Positions 32,487 to 44,929 of a DNA stretch of 64,000 bases are shown here, one piece after another. Both the position numbers and the translations under genes were made by a program. Source of the DNA: Lycium barbarum (taxonomy: Eukaryota > Streptophyta > Magnoliopsida > Solanales > Solanaceae). The first letter of the stretch is position 1. Every line of letters begins with the position of its first letter. The stretch covers positions 89,492,321 to 89,556,320 of the forward strand of contig NC_083341.1 in assembly GCF_019175385.1 (NCBI RefSeq), read 5' to 3'. The notes under the pieces are model-generated. The model did not search any database. It was not told where the DNA came from and was given only the letters and a program-made list of their open reading frames with translations.

Positions 32487-34067
32487 TGTTACACCTCAAA
32501 ATATTTCACGTCGTTTGCATCGTAATTAAACTAACGTAAGCTCGGAGAGGTCATGGAACCCTTATAAGGTTATGGAATACTTTTAACAAGTGCTAAGACA
32601 GTGTCTAAAGGTTTCGGGATCAAGCGAATCGAAGAAATTAAGTTTGTCAAAATTTTGGAAAACTTGGCAGAATTTTGGACAGTAAATTCTGCTGCAAATT
32701 GAGGGAGGTGTATCTCGTAGAATATACGGAGTTATGGAATGTATAACCTATGTAAAAATAATTTCATTGAGTCTAGTTTCCAATGCAACAAGCCATTCAT
32801 CTATACCACATCGATATAGAAAATTATGGGCATTTCAAGATAGGATGTCAGATGGCTTCTCCGCGGGCCCCATTTGAATGACAGTGGAACCGACCTTCAA
32901 GGGGTATAAATACCCCCCATTCCTCTCATTTTATCATCATTCTACACTCCCTTGAGCTCTATAAACCTCCATAAACATTTCTTAAATACTTATAGCCCCT
33001 TAGATCAAGAATTCAACAAGATTACACTAAACTAGTTCATGAAAAGTGATTGTTCTTACTTCTACTTGATGTTGTGGTGAGTTCAGTCTTGAAGCAAGCT
33101 ATGTGAGTTTAAGTTCTTCAAGTATAATGTATTCTCTTCATCTTGACTTTGATATTGAGTTGTTTTTTTTAGGATTTTAATGGTTTTAAGTGAAGGAAAA
33201 CATAGTATAAAGGTCGTAGTTTGATATGTTCATTTTGTTGGCTTATGGGTTGATTTTCGAAGGAAGTCTTGGACGGATTTGTATATGTTTATCATGTAGT
33301 ATCTTGAAGATTTTATTGTTGATGTTGTTATTGATGTTTGGGAGCTGTTTTGAAATTGGTTCGAGTGGATGATAGGGGAAATGTTGTCCGATTTGCAGGC
33401 TCGAAAGGTAGACTTTGAGTGGCTAAGTAGCAAGGTATGTTAAGGCTGTCCCTTTCTTTCCTAAGGCATGATTCCATTGCTTCAAGCTTACACAAATTAT
33501 GTCCATAATGATTCCTCTATTAGAAATATTAGAAACATATGTTCTTGATGTTCTTGTGATATTGTTGATCTTTATCTCGTGATTATTGGTTATTGATCTT
33601 ATTATTGATGTTGATCTCATCTTATGATTATTGTTCCTTCAAGGTGAGATATGTCCATGATATTAGTTCCATAATGATAATGGGAGATTTACCGACCTTA
33701 CGTCACTCCGATAGAGTCATAGCTTTTATTTGGGCTCTCATGCATGCTTATATATATATGTAGCTATTTTCTCACACCGAACCGCACTATAGTCCGCCGG
33801 GTATGACACCTATTATGCAATCACTAATCAGTTGGGTCTTCACACCGTGTCCCGAAAGGGCCAGATATGTTTCACACCGAGTCCTGAAAGGGCCGGGTAT
33901 GTTTCACACCGCGTCCCATAAGTGCCGGGTATGCTTCACACCGAGTCTAATAAGGGTCGGGTATGTTAAACACCGAGTCTTGAAAAGGTCGGGTACGTTA
34001 TGATGATGATATGATGATATGATGATAATACCGAGCCTATATGGACGGGTACGGTATTATAAATATA
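32487..34067 (+). mobile_element. 5' LTR of element J, first part
   Basis: TGTTACACCTC start. TATA box inside a dyad, GGGGTATAAATACCCC (32901-32916); donor-like GGTGAGT (33076) and TGTGAGT (33102). Near 33780-34000 there are five or six CACCGAGTC...GGGCCGGGTATG units without strong hairpins. Broken at 34067 by LTR K and resumes at 43277. Confidence 0.8.
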
Positions 34068-34491
34068 TGTCACGACCCAAATTATCGATCGTACGGGCAC
34101 CAACCTTATTATTACCAGTAGGCGAACCCTTACCCGTTAAGCCATTAATGTTATATCCCGTATTTTGTACATTCGGATGTTTCAAGATAGTCGTGGTAAG
34201 TTAAGGGCAAAGCTATTTCCCGGAAATATTTTAATACACAAGTTGTTTATTAGTATGGAAATATTGAGAAAGGCTAGGGGTAAAAAGGAAAATTCACAAG
34301 GTGGTTCATGGTAATATTGAGGAAGGCTAGGGGCAAAAAGGAAAATTCAAGAAGGTTCTAGACAAGGGCCACCTTGGTCGTGTGGTGTGTGTGTGGTCCC
34401 CACCCATGGCTTGGCCAATTGCCTTGAGCCATGAGGTGGGGCATGTGTCCACCCTTTTATGGGCTATGTATTTATATATACAGAAGGGTGC

Positions 34492-37400
34492 TATTATATC
34501 CCTCATTTTGTACGTTCGGATAATTCAAGATAATGGTGCGAAGTTAAGGGTGAGGCTATATTTCGATCTTGTTAATATGCAAGTTGTTTATGAATATTAT
34601 TTATGAATATTATTGGCATGGAAATATTGAGAAAGGCAAAGGGTAAAAAGGGAAATTCGCAAGACGACTCATAGAAATACGGAGGAAGGCTAAGGGCAAA
34701 TTTGGAATTTGGAAAATTATTTTTCATGAATTGCAAGACAAAAAAAAATGGGCTTGGAAATTTAAGGGAGCCACTTGGGTTGTCCATAATAAATGGGCCA
34801 AAGCCCATCTGGGGACAAAATAAATAAGTCCAAAAAGATGACTTATTAGTCATCTTATTCATTTCACTCCTAGAAATTTCAAGAAACATGAAGAACAAAA
34901 GAGAAGGAGAAAAACACCAAAGGCCATTCGACCATACTTGGAAAAAGAAGAACCTTGAGAAAAAAATTTCAAAAAATTATTTTCCTACTAATTGGAAGGT
35001 CCCTAGCAAAGTGAAGTACTTGTTGGAGCAAGAGAAACATCTATTCTTGCATGTTCACAACCCTAGCTAAGTGAGGAGTTGAAGGAAAAGGTAAGATTTA
35101 ATCTTCATTTATATATTATGGATGGTTTTGTATGTTGTAGTGTGTAGAAAGGGATGAAATTCATGAAAATATGTGTGTTGGGGTATTGCCGAATGGGATT
35201 GTGTTGAGTAGAAAATATGAATTGATTTTACTTAGTAGTTTGATTGTTGTTGTTGTGAATTCCATAATAAAAATGAAAGTTTGATGGCTTAAAATGAAGT
35301 TGAAATCGTTTGTGGATTATGGAAGAAGTTAATGTGATATTAGTATGGTTTCGTGGGATTATAAGAATGAATGATATTGCTAAAGTATAGATTGTCGATG
35401 TAGTCTATGAATTTGGAAGAAAGGAAATGTGTTGTAATTGTTCTTGTTGAATTTGGAAGAATTCGGGTAGTGTATGTGTTGGTTGGGCCGTTTCAAATGT
35501 TGTGCGGGTTGTTGGAGTGTTCTTGAATATTGTTGAATGGTTTCGGATTAGTATTTGAATATGTGAACAATTATGAATTGAATATAAAGGAAATGTTATT
35601 GAATTATGTAAAGGAGCTACTAATGTTGAAATGTATTTTGAATAAATTGTTGAAGTTGGAAGATATGATTGTTGGTATTGTTATTGATAATTTGGCCAAG
35701 TTGCATTCTCGGGTTTGTTGTTGTTAAATTGGCCGAGTTAGATTCTCGGGGGTGTTGTATTTACAGGGGAAATGCTGCCGAAATTTTGGTAGAATATAAG
35801 TGAATTCATTTGAAAGACTAAGGCAAGTGAATGGCAATGAATCTAATGATTATGTAAATTCTTTTGTATATAGACTAGCAAGTTTGGACAAATAAGTGTA
35901 GCTAGTTGGTCGTGGGACAGGTACGTAAGGCTTACCCTTTCTTTCGTTTGGCATGTCCTAGAGCTAAGTAAGGTATGACATGACACACACCTTGGGGTAA
36001 CTCTACTCTTTGATTCCGAGCTTGGTTATGATGCTTATTTTCTTATGTCATGAGCATGTTTCGTATGGTAGAGTCTATTGTATGATTAATAAATGAATAA
36101 GCTACTTCATATGGTTTTGATATGTAGCCATGATTCCGAAGCTCTGTTTGATGTGCTTCCGAGGTTGCCTATGATTTCGATTCACTTCTGATATACGTAT
36201 GTCTAATAGATTGAGTTTACTATATGATTGAATGATGAGATGAGTATAAAGAGTTTTGTTTCTGAAAGAGTTCTGTAAGTTTTAAAGTCCCTAACTTTCG
36301 TAAAAGATATTGGATTTTCTTGAAACGTTCGTAAAAGTTCTGTGGTAAAAATGTCCGTAACTTTCACATACTAACTCCGATTGACTTGAAACATGTTTAT
36401 GATCCTTCAAAGGTTGGTATGCGTACGTATATATCGAGTCTTGATTTATGTGCATATAGTTTCGCACTGCTCTGTTCGTGCAAGTCTCAGTATGTCCTCC
36501 ACTGCGTCCTGGGCCAGGTTATGTTCTCGTGCGTATTTCTCTGCATTATTCACCGCGTCCCTCTCACTTGCGGGCCGAGGCATGTTATGTACATGACATG
36601 ATGACATTATGATGTGATGACGGGGTGGTGGCCAGGATGGCACATGATTTATTCACCGCGTCCCGCAAAAGAGGGCCGGGGCACGTTACATGCATACATG
36701 GTAAATGATGTCGACATATATGATTCTACTTACCGCGTCCCTCACCGAGGGCCGGGGCACGTTATATGCATACATGATATATCATTCACCGCGTCCCTCA
36801 CCGAGGGCCGGGGCACGTTATATGTTCACATGATATACGATCTACCGCGCCCCTCACGGGAGGGACGGGGCACATTATATGCATATATGATACATGACAT
36901 TGACCTACATGATACATGACATTGACCTACATGATACATGATTCACCGCGTCCCTCACGGGAGGGCCGGGGCACGTTATATGCTTACATGATAAATGATT
37001 TACCGCGTCCCTCACGGGAGGGCCGGGCATGTTATATACATATATGATATATGACTCTGTTATGCATGATTTGTGTTTGGAAAGTAAGCATGTTGGCATT
37101 CGGTACCTTCTGTACTTCTTCTGGCATAAGATATCGGCATACATGATCTGTGTCTGGCAATCAAACATTCTGATATTCTGGATCTGCACCATTTCTGACA
37201 TATGACCTCTGCATACACGATTTATGATTGGAAAATAAGCGCTTTGGTAATCTGGATGATGTACTCACTCTTGTACTGTTTGCTTCGGATATGGTTCTGT
37301 TTTCTGTGTTTCATGCTTTACATACTCAGTGCATATTCCGTACTGACCCCCTTTCTTCGGGGGCTGCGTTTCATGCCGTGCAGGTACACCCAGATGAGTT

Positions 37401-37786
37401 GAAGCTAGTATAGAAGATGATCCAGCGAAGTCGGCAGGCTCCACATGTTCCTGGAGTGCTGCCTAGTCAGAGTATATGTGCTATGATGTTTGTTCGAAGT
37501 TAGAGACTTTGCAGACAGAGTCGTGGGTATAGTATGTTAGTTTTGTAAGCGGCTTCATCAGCCGATATGTCGTTCTGTATTATGTGATAAACTCTATATG
37601 ATTACAGATTTTGTCTGATTTGAAAACAACAATAAAAGGAAGATTTTGAAAGCTTTCTATGTATTTCACTTTTACTTGATTTCAGAGTCCGAAGAAATTA
37701 TGTGTGTAATAAGAGTCTGTGGGTTCGCTCGGCTCTAGATATGGGGTCAGGTGCCCATCACACCCCAGGGATATTAGGGTGTGACA
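34492..37786 (+). mobile_element. Solo LTR C4 inside C5 (3295 bp)
   Basis: Starts TATTATATCCC, with the canonical TG mutated to TA, and ends GTGTGACA. Flanks GGTGC (34487-34491) and TGTGC (37787-37791) match at four of five bases. C5 resumes after it. Donor AAAAG|GTAAG at 35091, palindrome CTGCCGAAATTTTGGTAG at 35775, minisatellite 36481-37031, hairpins 37327-37363 (hairpin 1 CAGTGC/GTACTG with G-U). Confidence 0.88.
36481..37031 (+). repeat. Hairpin minisatellite in LTR C4 (about 8 units)
   Basis: Units CACCGCGTCCCTC-(loop)-GAGGGCCGGGGCACG with ATATGCATACATGATA-like spacers. Loops vary (ACC, ACGG, GCAAAA) while CCCTC/GAGGG mostly holds. Longest array of its type here. Confidence 0.85.
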
Positions 37787-39338
37787 TGTGCTTACATAGC
37801 AAGACGTATTAATCATCTTCCACAAGTCAAGAAACTTGGAGAAGAAGATGGAGGCATTCGGCCATGGCTCAAAAAATTGGTGCCATAGAAATTGATCAAG
37901 AAAAATAATTTTCTTCTAGTATTTCAACCAATTCGAAGGTCCTCATTAACATGAAGGAGTTGTTGGAGCAATCAAACCATTCATTTATGCAATTCACAAC
38001 CCTAGCCGAGTGAGAAGATAAGTGGAGAAACGTAAGGTTTAATCTTCTCTTTCATGTATCATGGATGATTTGTGAGTGTTGTAGTATGTAGAAATGGATG
38101 AAATTCATGAAAAATATATGTATGTTGGTTGTGGCCGAATAGGGCTATGTTGGTAGGATGTGATGAATTGATTTTATTTAGTATTTTGATTGTTGTTGTT
38201 GTGGATTCCATGATAAAAATGAAGGTTTGATGGCTTGAAAAGAAGTTGTAATCGTTGTGGGATTGTTGAAGAAGTTAATGTGACATTAGCATGAATTCAT
38301 ATATTTGTATGAATGATGTTGTTAATGTGTAGATTGTTGGTGTAGTTCATGAATGTGGAAGAAAGGAATGTGTTGTTGTTGTTCTTATGGAGTTGTGAAG
38401 TTTCGGGTGGTGTTGCATAATGGTTGGGCCGTTTTGATCATTGCGCGGATTGTTTGAAGTGTTCTTGAGTTTTGTTTGTAAGGTCTTGGGCAAGTATTTG
38501 AACGTGTGAGCATTGATGTTGGCTTGATTGTATGTGATTGAAGTGAATATAAGTGAAATGTCGTCGAATTATGTATAAGGAGTTACTAACGTTAGAATGC
38601 ATTTTGAATTGATTGTTGAAGTTGTTAATGTGGTTGTTGGTAGTGTTGTTGATGATTTGGCCGAGTTAAATTCTCGGGGTTGATTGAATTTACAGGGGAA
38701 ATGCTGCCGAAATTTCGGCAGGTTATAAATTAATTTATTTGAAGGACTAAGACAAGTGTGTAACGATGAGTCTAATGATTGTGTAAATTCTCTTGAATGT
38801 AGACTAGCAAGCTTGGGCGAATAAGCGTAGCTAATAGGACGTGGAACAGGTATGTAAGGCTTACCCTTTCTTTCTTTTGGCATGTCCTAGAGCCAAATAA
38901 GGTATGATATGCACCTTAGGGTAACTCTATTCTCTGATTCCGAGCTTGTTACGATTCTTATTCACTTTTTGACATGAGCATACTTAGTATAGTCGAGTCT
39001 ATTGCAGGATTTAATAACAAACAAAGTATAAAGAGTCCCTATCTTTCATAGGCGGTCTCGGATTGTTTTGAAACGTTCGTAAAGGTTTTCGTAATGAATA
39101 ATGTCCATAACTTTCTTATACTAACTCGGATTTACCCGAAACGTGTTTATGATCCTTCAAGCGTCAATTAGTGTACTTATCTATCGAGTCTTAAAAATTG
39201 ATTTATGTGCATATAGTTTCTCACTGCTTTGCTCGTGCATGCCTCAATATATCTTTCACTGAGACCCGGGCCAAGACACGTTCTCGTGCGTACTCCACTG
39301 CATTGTTCACCGAGTCCCTCACTAGAGGGCCGGGACAC

Positions 39339-39388
<50 letters not shown>

Positions 39389-40847
39389 ACGGGGGTGGCG
39401 GCCAGGATGGCATATGATGATTCTATTCACCGAGTCCCTCACTAGAGGGCCGGGACACGTTATATGCATATGTGATATATGATGTTGACATGCATGATTT
39501 TCATTTCAAAAGGTTAGTGTATTGATGTTTTTATCAGTCATACTTGTTTCTGGTAAATCTCCATTTTAGTTATGACCCTCTTTACTGTATTTCATGCCTT
39601 ACATGCTCAATACATATTCCGTACTGGCCCCCTTTTCTTCGGGGGCTGCGTTTCATGCCACGCAGGTACACCCAGATGAGTAGAAGACATTGCTAGAAGA
39701 TGTTCCAGCGGGATTGGCGAGCTCCATTTCCTTCCGGAGTGTTGCCGAGTCTGAGTGTATATGTTACGATTCCGGATTGATGTTAGAGACTTTGCAGACA
39801 GAGTCACGTATGTGGGTCGTCAGTCTTGTAAGCGGATCTGCAAGCCGATGTACCATTTTGCGTTATGTTACAAACTACATATGATTACAGATTTTACTTG
39901 ACTTGAGAACAATGGAAAGAACGTTTCGGAAAGCCTTTACTATGTATTCCATTTTTATTTGATTTAAGAGTCCAAAGAGATTACGTGTGTAGTAAGAGTC
40001 AGCGGGTTCGCTCGGCCCTAAATAAGGGTCGGGTGCCCATCATGCCCTATCAAGACTAGGGTTTGACAATTAATCACCACCCAATTTTAACTTCTTTAAT
40101 CATTTATACTTAAACAATCAATGAAAATGTGAATGAATAAATAGTCTGACTAAGTCATAAATAATAAATAATATAAGTGCAGAAGTCTTAATTATTACAC
40201 CCCCAAAATCTTAAAGGCATCATACAAGGACTCTAACCAACAATAGCTAAAGAATGAAATATATGTCAAATATAATAATAAATAATGTCTGGAATTTAAA
40301 GTAGATATCTGGAAAGAGAGATCTTCAGGTGGCATGGCATGGATAGAAGCTCACGCTCGGATCTGATCAAGCTAACTAGCTTCAAGCTAGAGATGTGGTC
40401 TAGATGAAATCTCTGGAACACAATCTACACTCAAAAAGGGTGCAACAAGGTATTATCAGTACAAAAACTATGTAACAGTAAGTATCATAGGCCGACTAAG
40501 ATTAGTTCACGCATATAAGTATCAAATCAATAAGATAAATAGATAGGTACTTAATACTCAAATCCAAGTCACAGAACATCCCATAACTGAGTCTCAGCCT
40601 AAGATGAAGCTTCTAAACCACAAGTCTGTCAAGTCTAAATAATCTCACCTGATAATCACTAGTCCAAGTTTCGACCCTAGGTAGAATCATTAACCCACAA
40701 TTTCACTAAGTCAATGATCATATCTATATCATAATAGCCATTTCAACAAACCATACCAAAATCATAACTAAATGAGCATATAATAATGCAGAATAAAATG
40801 TAAGAATGTTCAATGCAAAATATGATGAAGTGCATGCAATGCAATGC

Positions 40848-40976
40848 ACTGGCCAAATACCTCACTCCTCAGTCAGTCATCACTCGTGTACACATATGCT
40901 TTGGTGTCTTTGCCACTGGCCAAATACCTCACTCCTCAGTCACTCATCACTCATGTACACCCATGCTTTGCTGTCA
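40848..40976. repeat. 67-bp tandem duplication in LTR K
   Basis: ACTGGCCAAATACCTCACTC begins at 40848 and again at 40915; both copies continue through CATCACTC and a GTACACNCATGCTTTG block. Confidence 0.85.
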
Positions 40977-43276
40977 TTTTTCCCAATAGTCATGACCTGC
41001 AGGGGACCTATGGTGTCCATGTACCCTCGCTCCGGAATCTTACCTCAGATCACGAGCCTTTAACTTAGGCCACATCCTCAAGCCTGGTCAATGTGCCCAA
41101 AATCTAGGTCACATCCTCACCCCCTTTCAAATGCGCCTTTTCATATATATACATCACTTTTAATGAGCGATTATCAAGTAGTATATCATTTTCATCAAGA
41201 AGATCATATTAACTTCTCACCACAATTGTCATCAAATAGTATCACAAGTTCAACAAGAAGATTATATTAACTTCTTCACTAATTTCACATCACAATGTAT
41301 GTCTCATTGTATTCCATTTCATTAGTATGTATGGACTATGAACCATTGGAAATATCAATGCCAAACACAAGGCATCATGCCACAAGTCTTTAATGAATCA
41401 TTTCCGAACCATTTCCATCATGTATGAGTGTATGAAATCATAAATGAGTATAAACATGGTAAATCAATGCAAACCAACAAAGCAACAGTGAAGGCACAAG
41501 TCACAAAGACACAAGTCATATTAAGACTTAGATTAACTCAACCATGAAATGAATCATACAAACCGTCTCAATCAACATAAGACTCTATGTCCCTCTTTAC
41601 TTCAACATATAGCAAGTACGCCTCACAACTAAGTCTCGTATCACCAAGATGCTCCATTTTTCTATATATTATCATCAATAGTAAAGCATACATCATGTTT
41701 TCATATACGTACTGTCATAAGTTTATATCACAATTCAAGTCTAAACTCATTATCCTTCCTTTCTCCGATGATATGTGTCACAATAAGAGAGAACTGAGTA
41801 CAACATAACAATTTAGGTTATAAGTCTAATCACAATAACAGGCCAACGAGCCACCATCAACAACAATCAACCTAATAGAAATCCATCCTGAATCGCCACA
41901 GTATGAATACAACTATACCTCATATTTCAGTACATAAAGTAACGGCGACGAGCCCACAAAATCAGAAGTCATACCACCTAGCTAATATCCAACCAAACAC
42001 CATGTTTGAAGACCTAATCATGCTTTCTCCTATCAATTCTACACAATATATACGTTTTGCTAATCAGAGTCTAACTAAAGTAAACCATAACCTACCTCGA
42101 ATGCAGAACAGGAGCCATGGACTACTCCACACGAGCCTTATGTTTTCGAAGCACCTCAGAATGTTCAAATTCTAACAATATGATGCTAAGTAAGTAACAG
42201 ATCATGTATTTAAACAAGAACAACAATTTGGGGAAGAAGACCCACTTACTTCTACCCTTTCCAATGGATGAAACCACCCTTTAATGGTGAATTTATCATA
42301 ACTTGTATCTCTACCATCATTAACCTTCAATTCATGGGTTTCTAATCAATTTTACCCTTTCAAACAGGTTTTAGGACAAAGTTTCCACTTTTATCAGAAC
42401 CCTAAGTCTCAACATGCAATTTCAACCATAAGAAATCAAATTCCCTTCCTAGAAAGAGATAATCTATACTTTAGATGATTAATCAACAACAAAATCAACA
42501 ACCCATCAATTATTTAAGGGTTTAATAATTCTAGGGTTTTCACCCACCATTGATGGACCTTAAACTAATCATGGAACTTGAAGAAGAAAGGAAAAGAAAC
42601 ATATAAAGGTTGGGACTTACCCTCCAAGATGCTTTCACCAATTAATGGAATGAAGTTTGCCTCTTTCTATCTTGAAAACTGACTTTGGGGTCTTGTGGGT
42701 AATGGTTCGGAGTTGGAATATAATAGTAGGGTTTTCTGCCCCCGTCAGTCGCTTTGGCAGACCCGCTACAGAGAACCTGCTGGCACAGTCCTCACAAAAA
42801 TATTCATAACTTCCTCATACGGAGGCGAAACGCGACGATTCTTTTTGCTTGATCATAGGACAAATATTCTAATGGTTCAATCCTCACACAAAACAAATGT
42901 TGTTTGATCAACATGGAGCCCTTTCTATCCAAAGACCTATGGAAAAAACATCAAATACGAGCTCCACAAAACCCAAACCCATCTGAAACTCTTCAGAACA
43001 TCACCAAAACTTGTGGACAAGTTTAAAATCATCATATTAACTTGTTATAACTTCCAAAACATTGACAAGGGGTCATCCTAACCCGACGTTTACCATGGCA
43101 ACTCTAACTCGTTAACTTAACTAGTTTCTCCATCAATGATTCAATTTACACTCGAACCTTGCGGGAACCAACCCAATGACTTCATTAAGTCATAGATCAT
43201 ACTAATGGGACTTGGAGAAGGGTCAAAAAGGGTAAATGGGTCAAAACCACTATAACGACCATGCGGGTCGTTACGA

Positions 43277-43895
43277 ATATATATATATATGCAGGCATGC
43301 ATAAGATCCTCCTTAAGAGGCATTCAGAGGAACATGTTGATCTCTATTATCTTATGTTATCTCCATATTTTCATTATGTCATTATTCATGTTTTACATAC
43401 TCAGTACATTATTTGTACTATCGTCCTTTTATTTTTGGACGCTGAGTTCATGCCCGCAGGTAGACAGAGAGACGGTTCAGACTCTTAGGCTGCCATCTCA
43501 GCGGTTGTACAGGAGCACTCCGCTTGTTCCTGAGTTACAGTCCAATTAGTATGATCGTTTTGTGGATAGATGGGTATGGCAGGGTCCTGTCCCGTCCTTA
43601 TTATGTTATGCACTCCAATAGAGGCTTATAGATAAATATGCATAGTTAGATGTCTTATGGTCATCTCGATTTATATTCTGTTGTATTACTACTACGAATA
43701 GCCATGCGGGCATTTGTAGTTTGGATTAGGTTGATGACGTATGTATATTATGTTTTGGGCTTGTGTCCCATACATCTTATGGTATCTACGAGTTAGCATT
43801 ATGTCCCACTCAGGTATCACTAAAAGATGCATGTATATGGTGCTCGGTAGGTTAGCTCTGGGTGCCAGTCATGGCCCTCCGGTTGGGTCATGATA
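43277..43895 (+). mobile_element. 5' LTR of element J, second part
   Basis: Resumes LTR J after K. Hairpin 1 CAGTAC/GTACTA (43402-43420, last pair lost) and hairpin 2 CGTCC/GGACG (43422-43441). Ends TGATA, a decayed TGACA, four bases before the PBS. Confidence 0.82.
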
Positions 43896-43899
43896 GAAG

Positions 43900-43911
43900 T
43901 GGTATCAGAGC
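43900..43911 (+). promoter_or_regulatory. Primer binding site of J
   Basis: TGGTATCAGAGC, initiator Met-tRNA type. Confidence 0.93.
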
Positions 43912-44099
43912 AGGTCAGTCCTAGGGATGTCTATGAGTCGTGTCTACTAAAGTCTTGTTTATGGGTATGAAGCCCCCATACTTATAAACAGGAGGCTACA
44001 AGACATTTAGGAATGTATCCTTTCTTCATAATCTTGATCGTGCGATAGAGCCGAAATGTAGGAAAGTTCGTTCCTAATCCTATTTTCCCGTTTAAATTG

Positions 44100-44102
44100 C
44101 AG
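44100..44102 (+). promoter_or_regulatory. Splice acceptor before J gag
   Basis: TTTAAATTGCAG|TA-ATG with CCTAATC as a branch-like site about 25 nt upstream. Same 2-nt distance to the ATG as in E and H. Confidence 0.5.
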
Positions 44103-44104
44103 TA

Positions 44105-44331
44105 ATGTCGATGAAGAGAAAAGCCTCTGTTAGTAAAAGTATGGGGACAACTCCGTCGGTGGCTATTAGACCAGTGCCACCCGCCGATGCAGGTGAGAGG
44201 GTAACAGAAGAAAGGAGGAGAATTAAAGGTTACATGATTAAGATAGATCCCTCATTGATCATGACTTCTATTGAGGAGGATCTGTCTGAGGGCTCATATG
44301 AGACACCTGAAAGAGTAGCTTTAGTTACGAC
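44105..44331 (+). pseudogene. Element J gag, N-terminal piece
   Basis: ATG at 44105 directly after an acceptor-like CAG. Starts MSMKRKASVSKSMG, comparable with the Lys-rich gag start of H (MPVKRKATAAKKG) and E. About 75 codons remain before antisense LTR L interrupts; the gag core and zinc knuckle are not present. Confidence 0.7.
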
Positions 44332-44929
44332 TGACACACCCCAAACCAAGGGGCATGATAGGCACCGGGCTTTATCGGTCGAGTACCACCTGGCGTACAT
44401 TCAACATACTCAACTTATAACAACTATGAGGAACCATATGACATAGGTGTAACATTAAGGGATCACCTGCAACAGAAAATGACCAACATAGTAATTTATA
44501 TATATACACGCAAGCCGACCAGGCTGCTACTAATGTCTACAAAAGATCACACGACCGACAAGGCCACAATAACAGTACCAGTACCAAAACTATGGCTGCA
44601 TATAACATCTATACATTTAACACCTGTCTATGAGCCTCTAAGAGTAAGCATAAATGTAACATAGCGATCGAGATAGGGCCCCGCCATACCCAGAATATAT
44701 GGACAAAGCATGTATATCGTAACATACCAAAACAGAGCAAGTCCGGAACAACTGGACCTTGCAAACTATCCGCTAAACTTTGCAAGCCTAATCAGATGGT
44801 CCTCCAACTTCCTATCAGGACCTGCAGCAAAAAATGCAGTGCCCCGTGCAATGGGACATCAGTATGGATGAAAGTACTGAGTATGTAAGGCAGGAGTACA
44901 ACAACTAACAAGGAAACAAAGTGGAAGAA
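44332..44929 (-). mobile_element. LTR piece L, antisense
   Basis: Begins TGACACACCCC; on the minus strand it carries hairpin 1 CAGTAC/ATACTG and a GTCCC/GGGGC hairpin (44827-44884), and the block near 44680 (ggccccgccatacc) matches the GGCGGGGCCCT hairpin of other LTRs. Only the 3' part of an A-like LTR; H inserted at 44930, so the rest should lie right of the window. Confidence 0.72.

Larger units (their letters stand above)
34149..40068 (+). mobile_element. Solo LTR C5, split by C4
   Basis: TGTTATATCCC start, TTTGACA end, perfect TSD ATTAA (34144-34148, 40069-40073). Own sequence 34149-34491 and 37792-40068. CCGAAATTTCGG palindrome at 38704-38721; donor weakened to AAC|GTAAGG (38032). Hairpin minisatellite 39255-39465, with one spacer expanded to (AT)n at 39341-39385. 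Hairpin pair 39608-39645 (hairpin 1 has one mismatch). Confidence 0.9.
34068..43276 (-). mobile_element. LTR K, antisense, split by C5
   Basis: Starts TGTCACGACCC and ends GGGTCGTTACGA on the + strand, reverse of the D-type start TGTAATGACCC. Own sequence is 34068-34148 plus 40074-43276 (about 3.28 kb). Likely TSD ATATA (34063-34067, 43277-43281), uncertain because the site is AT-rich. The LTR J reading resumes after it. Hairpin 2 survives as TTGCAC/GTGTAG near 40425-40455 (antisense). Contains a 67-bp tandem duplication at 40848-40976. No internal region, so a solo LTR. Confidence 0.75.

Noticed and set aside
34888..35070. 60-codon Lys-rich frame
   Set aside because: Lies across the A-rich leader and splice-donor approach of LTR C4; low complexity.
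36640..37031. CRISPR-like regularly spaced palindromic repeats
   Set aside because: Spacers are similar to each other, units drift, and the setting is a plant LTR; this is a minisatellite.
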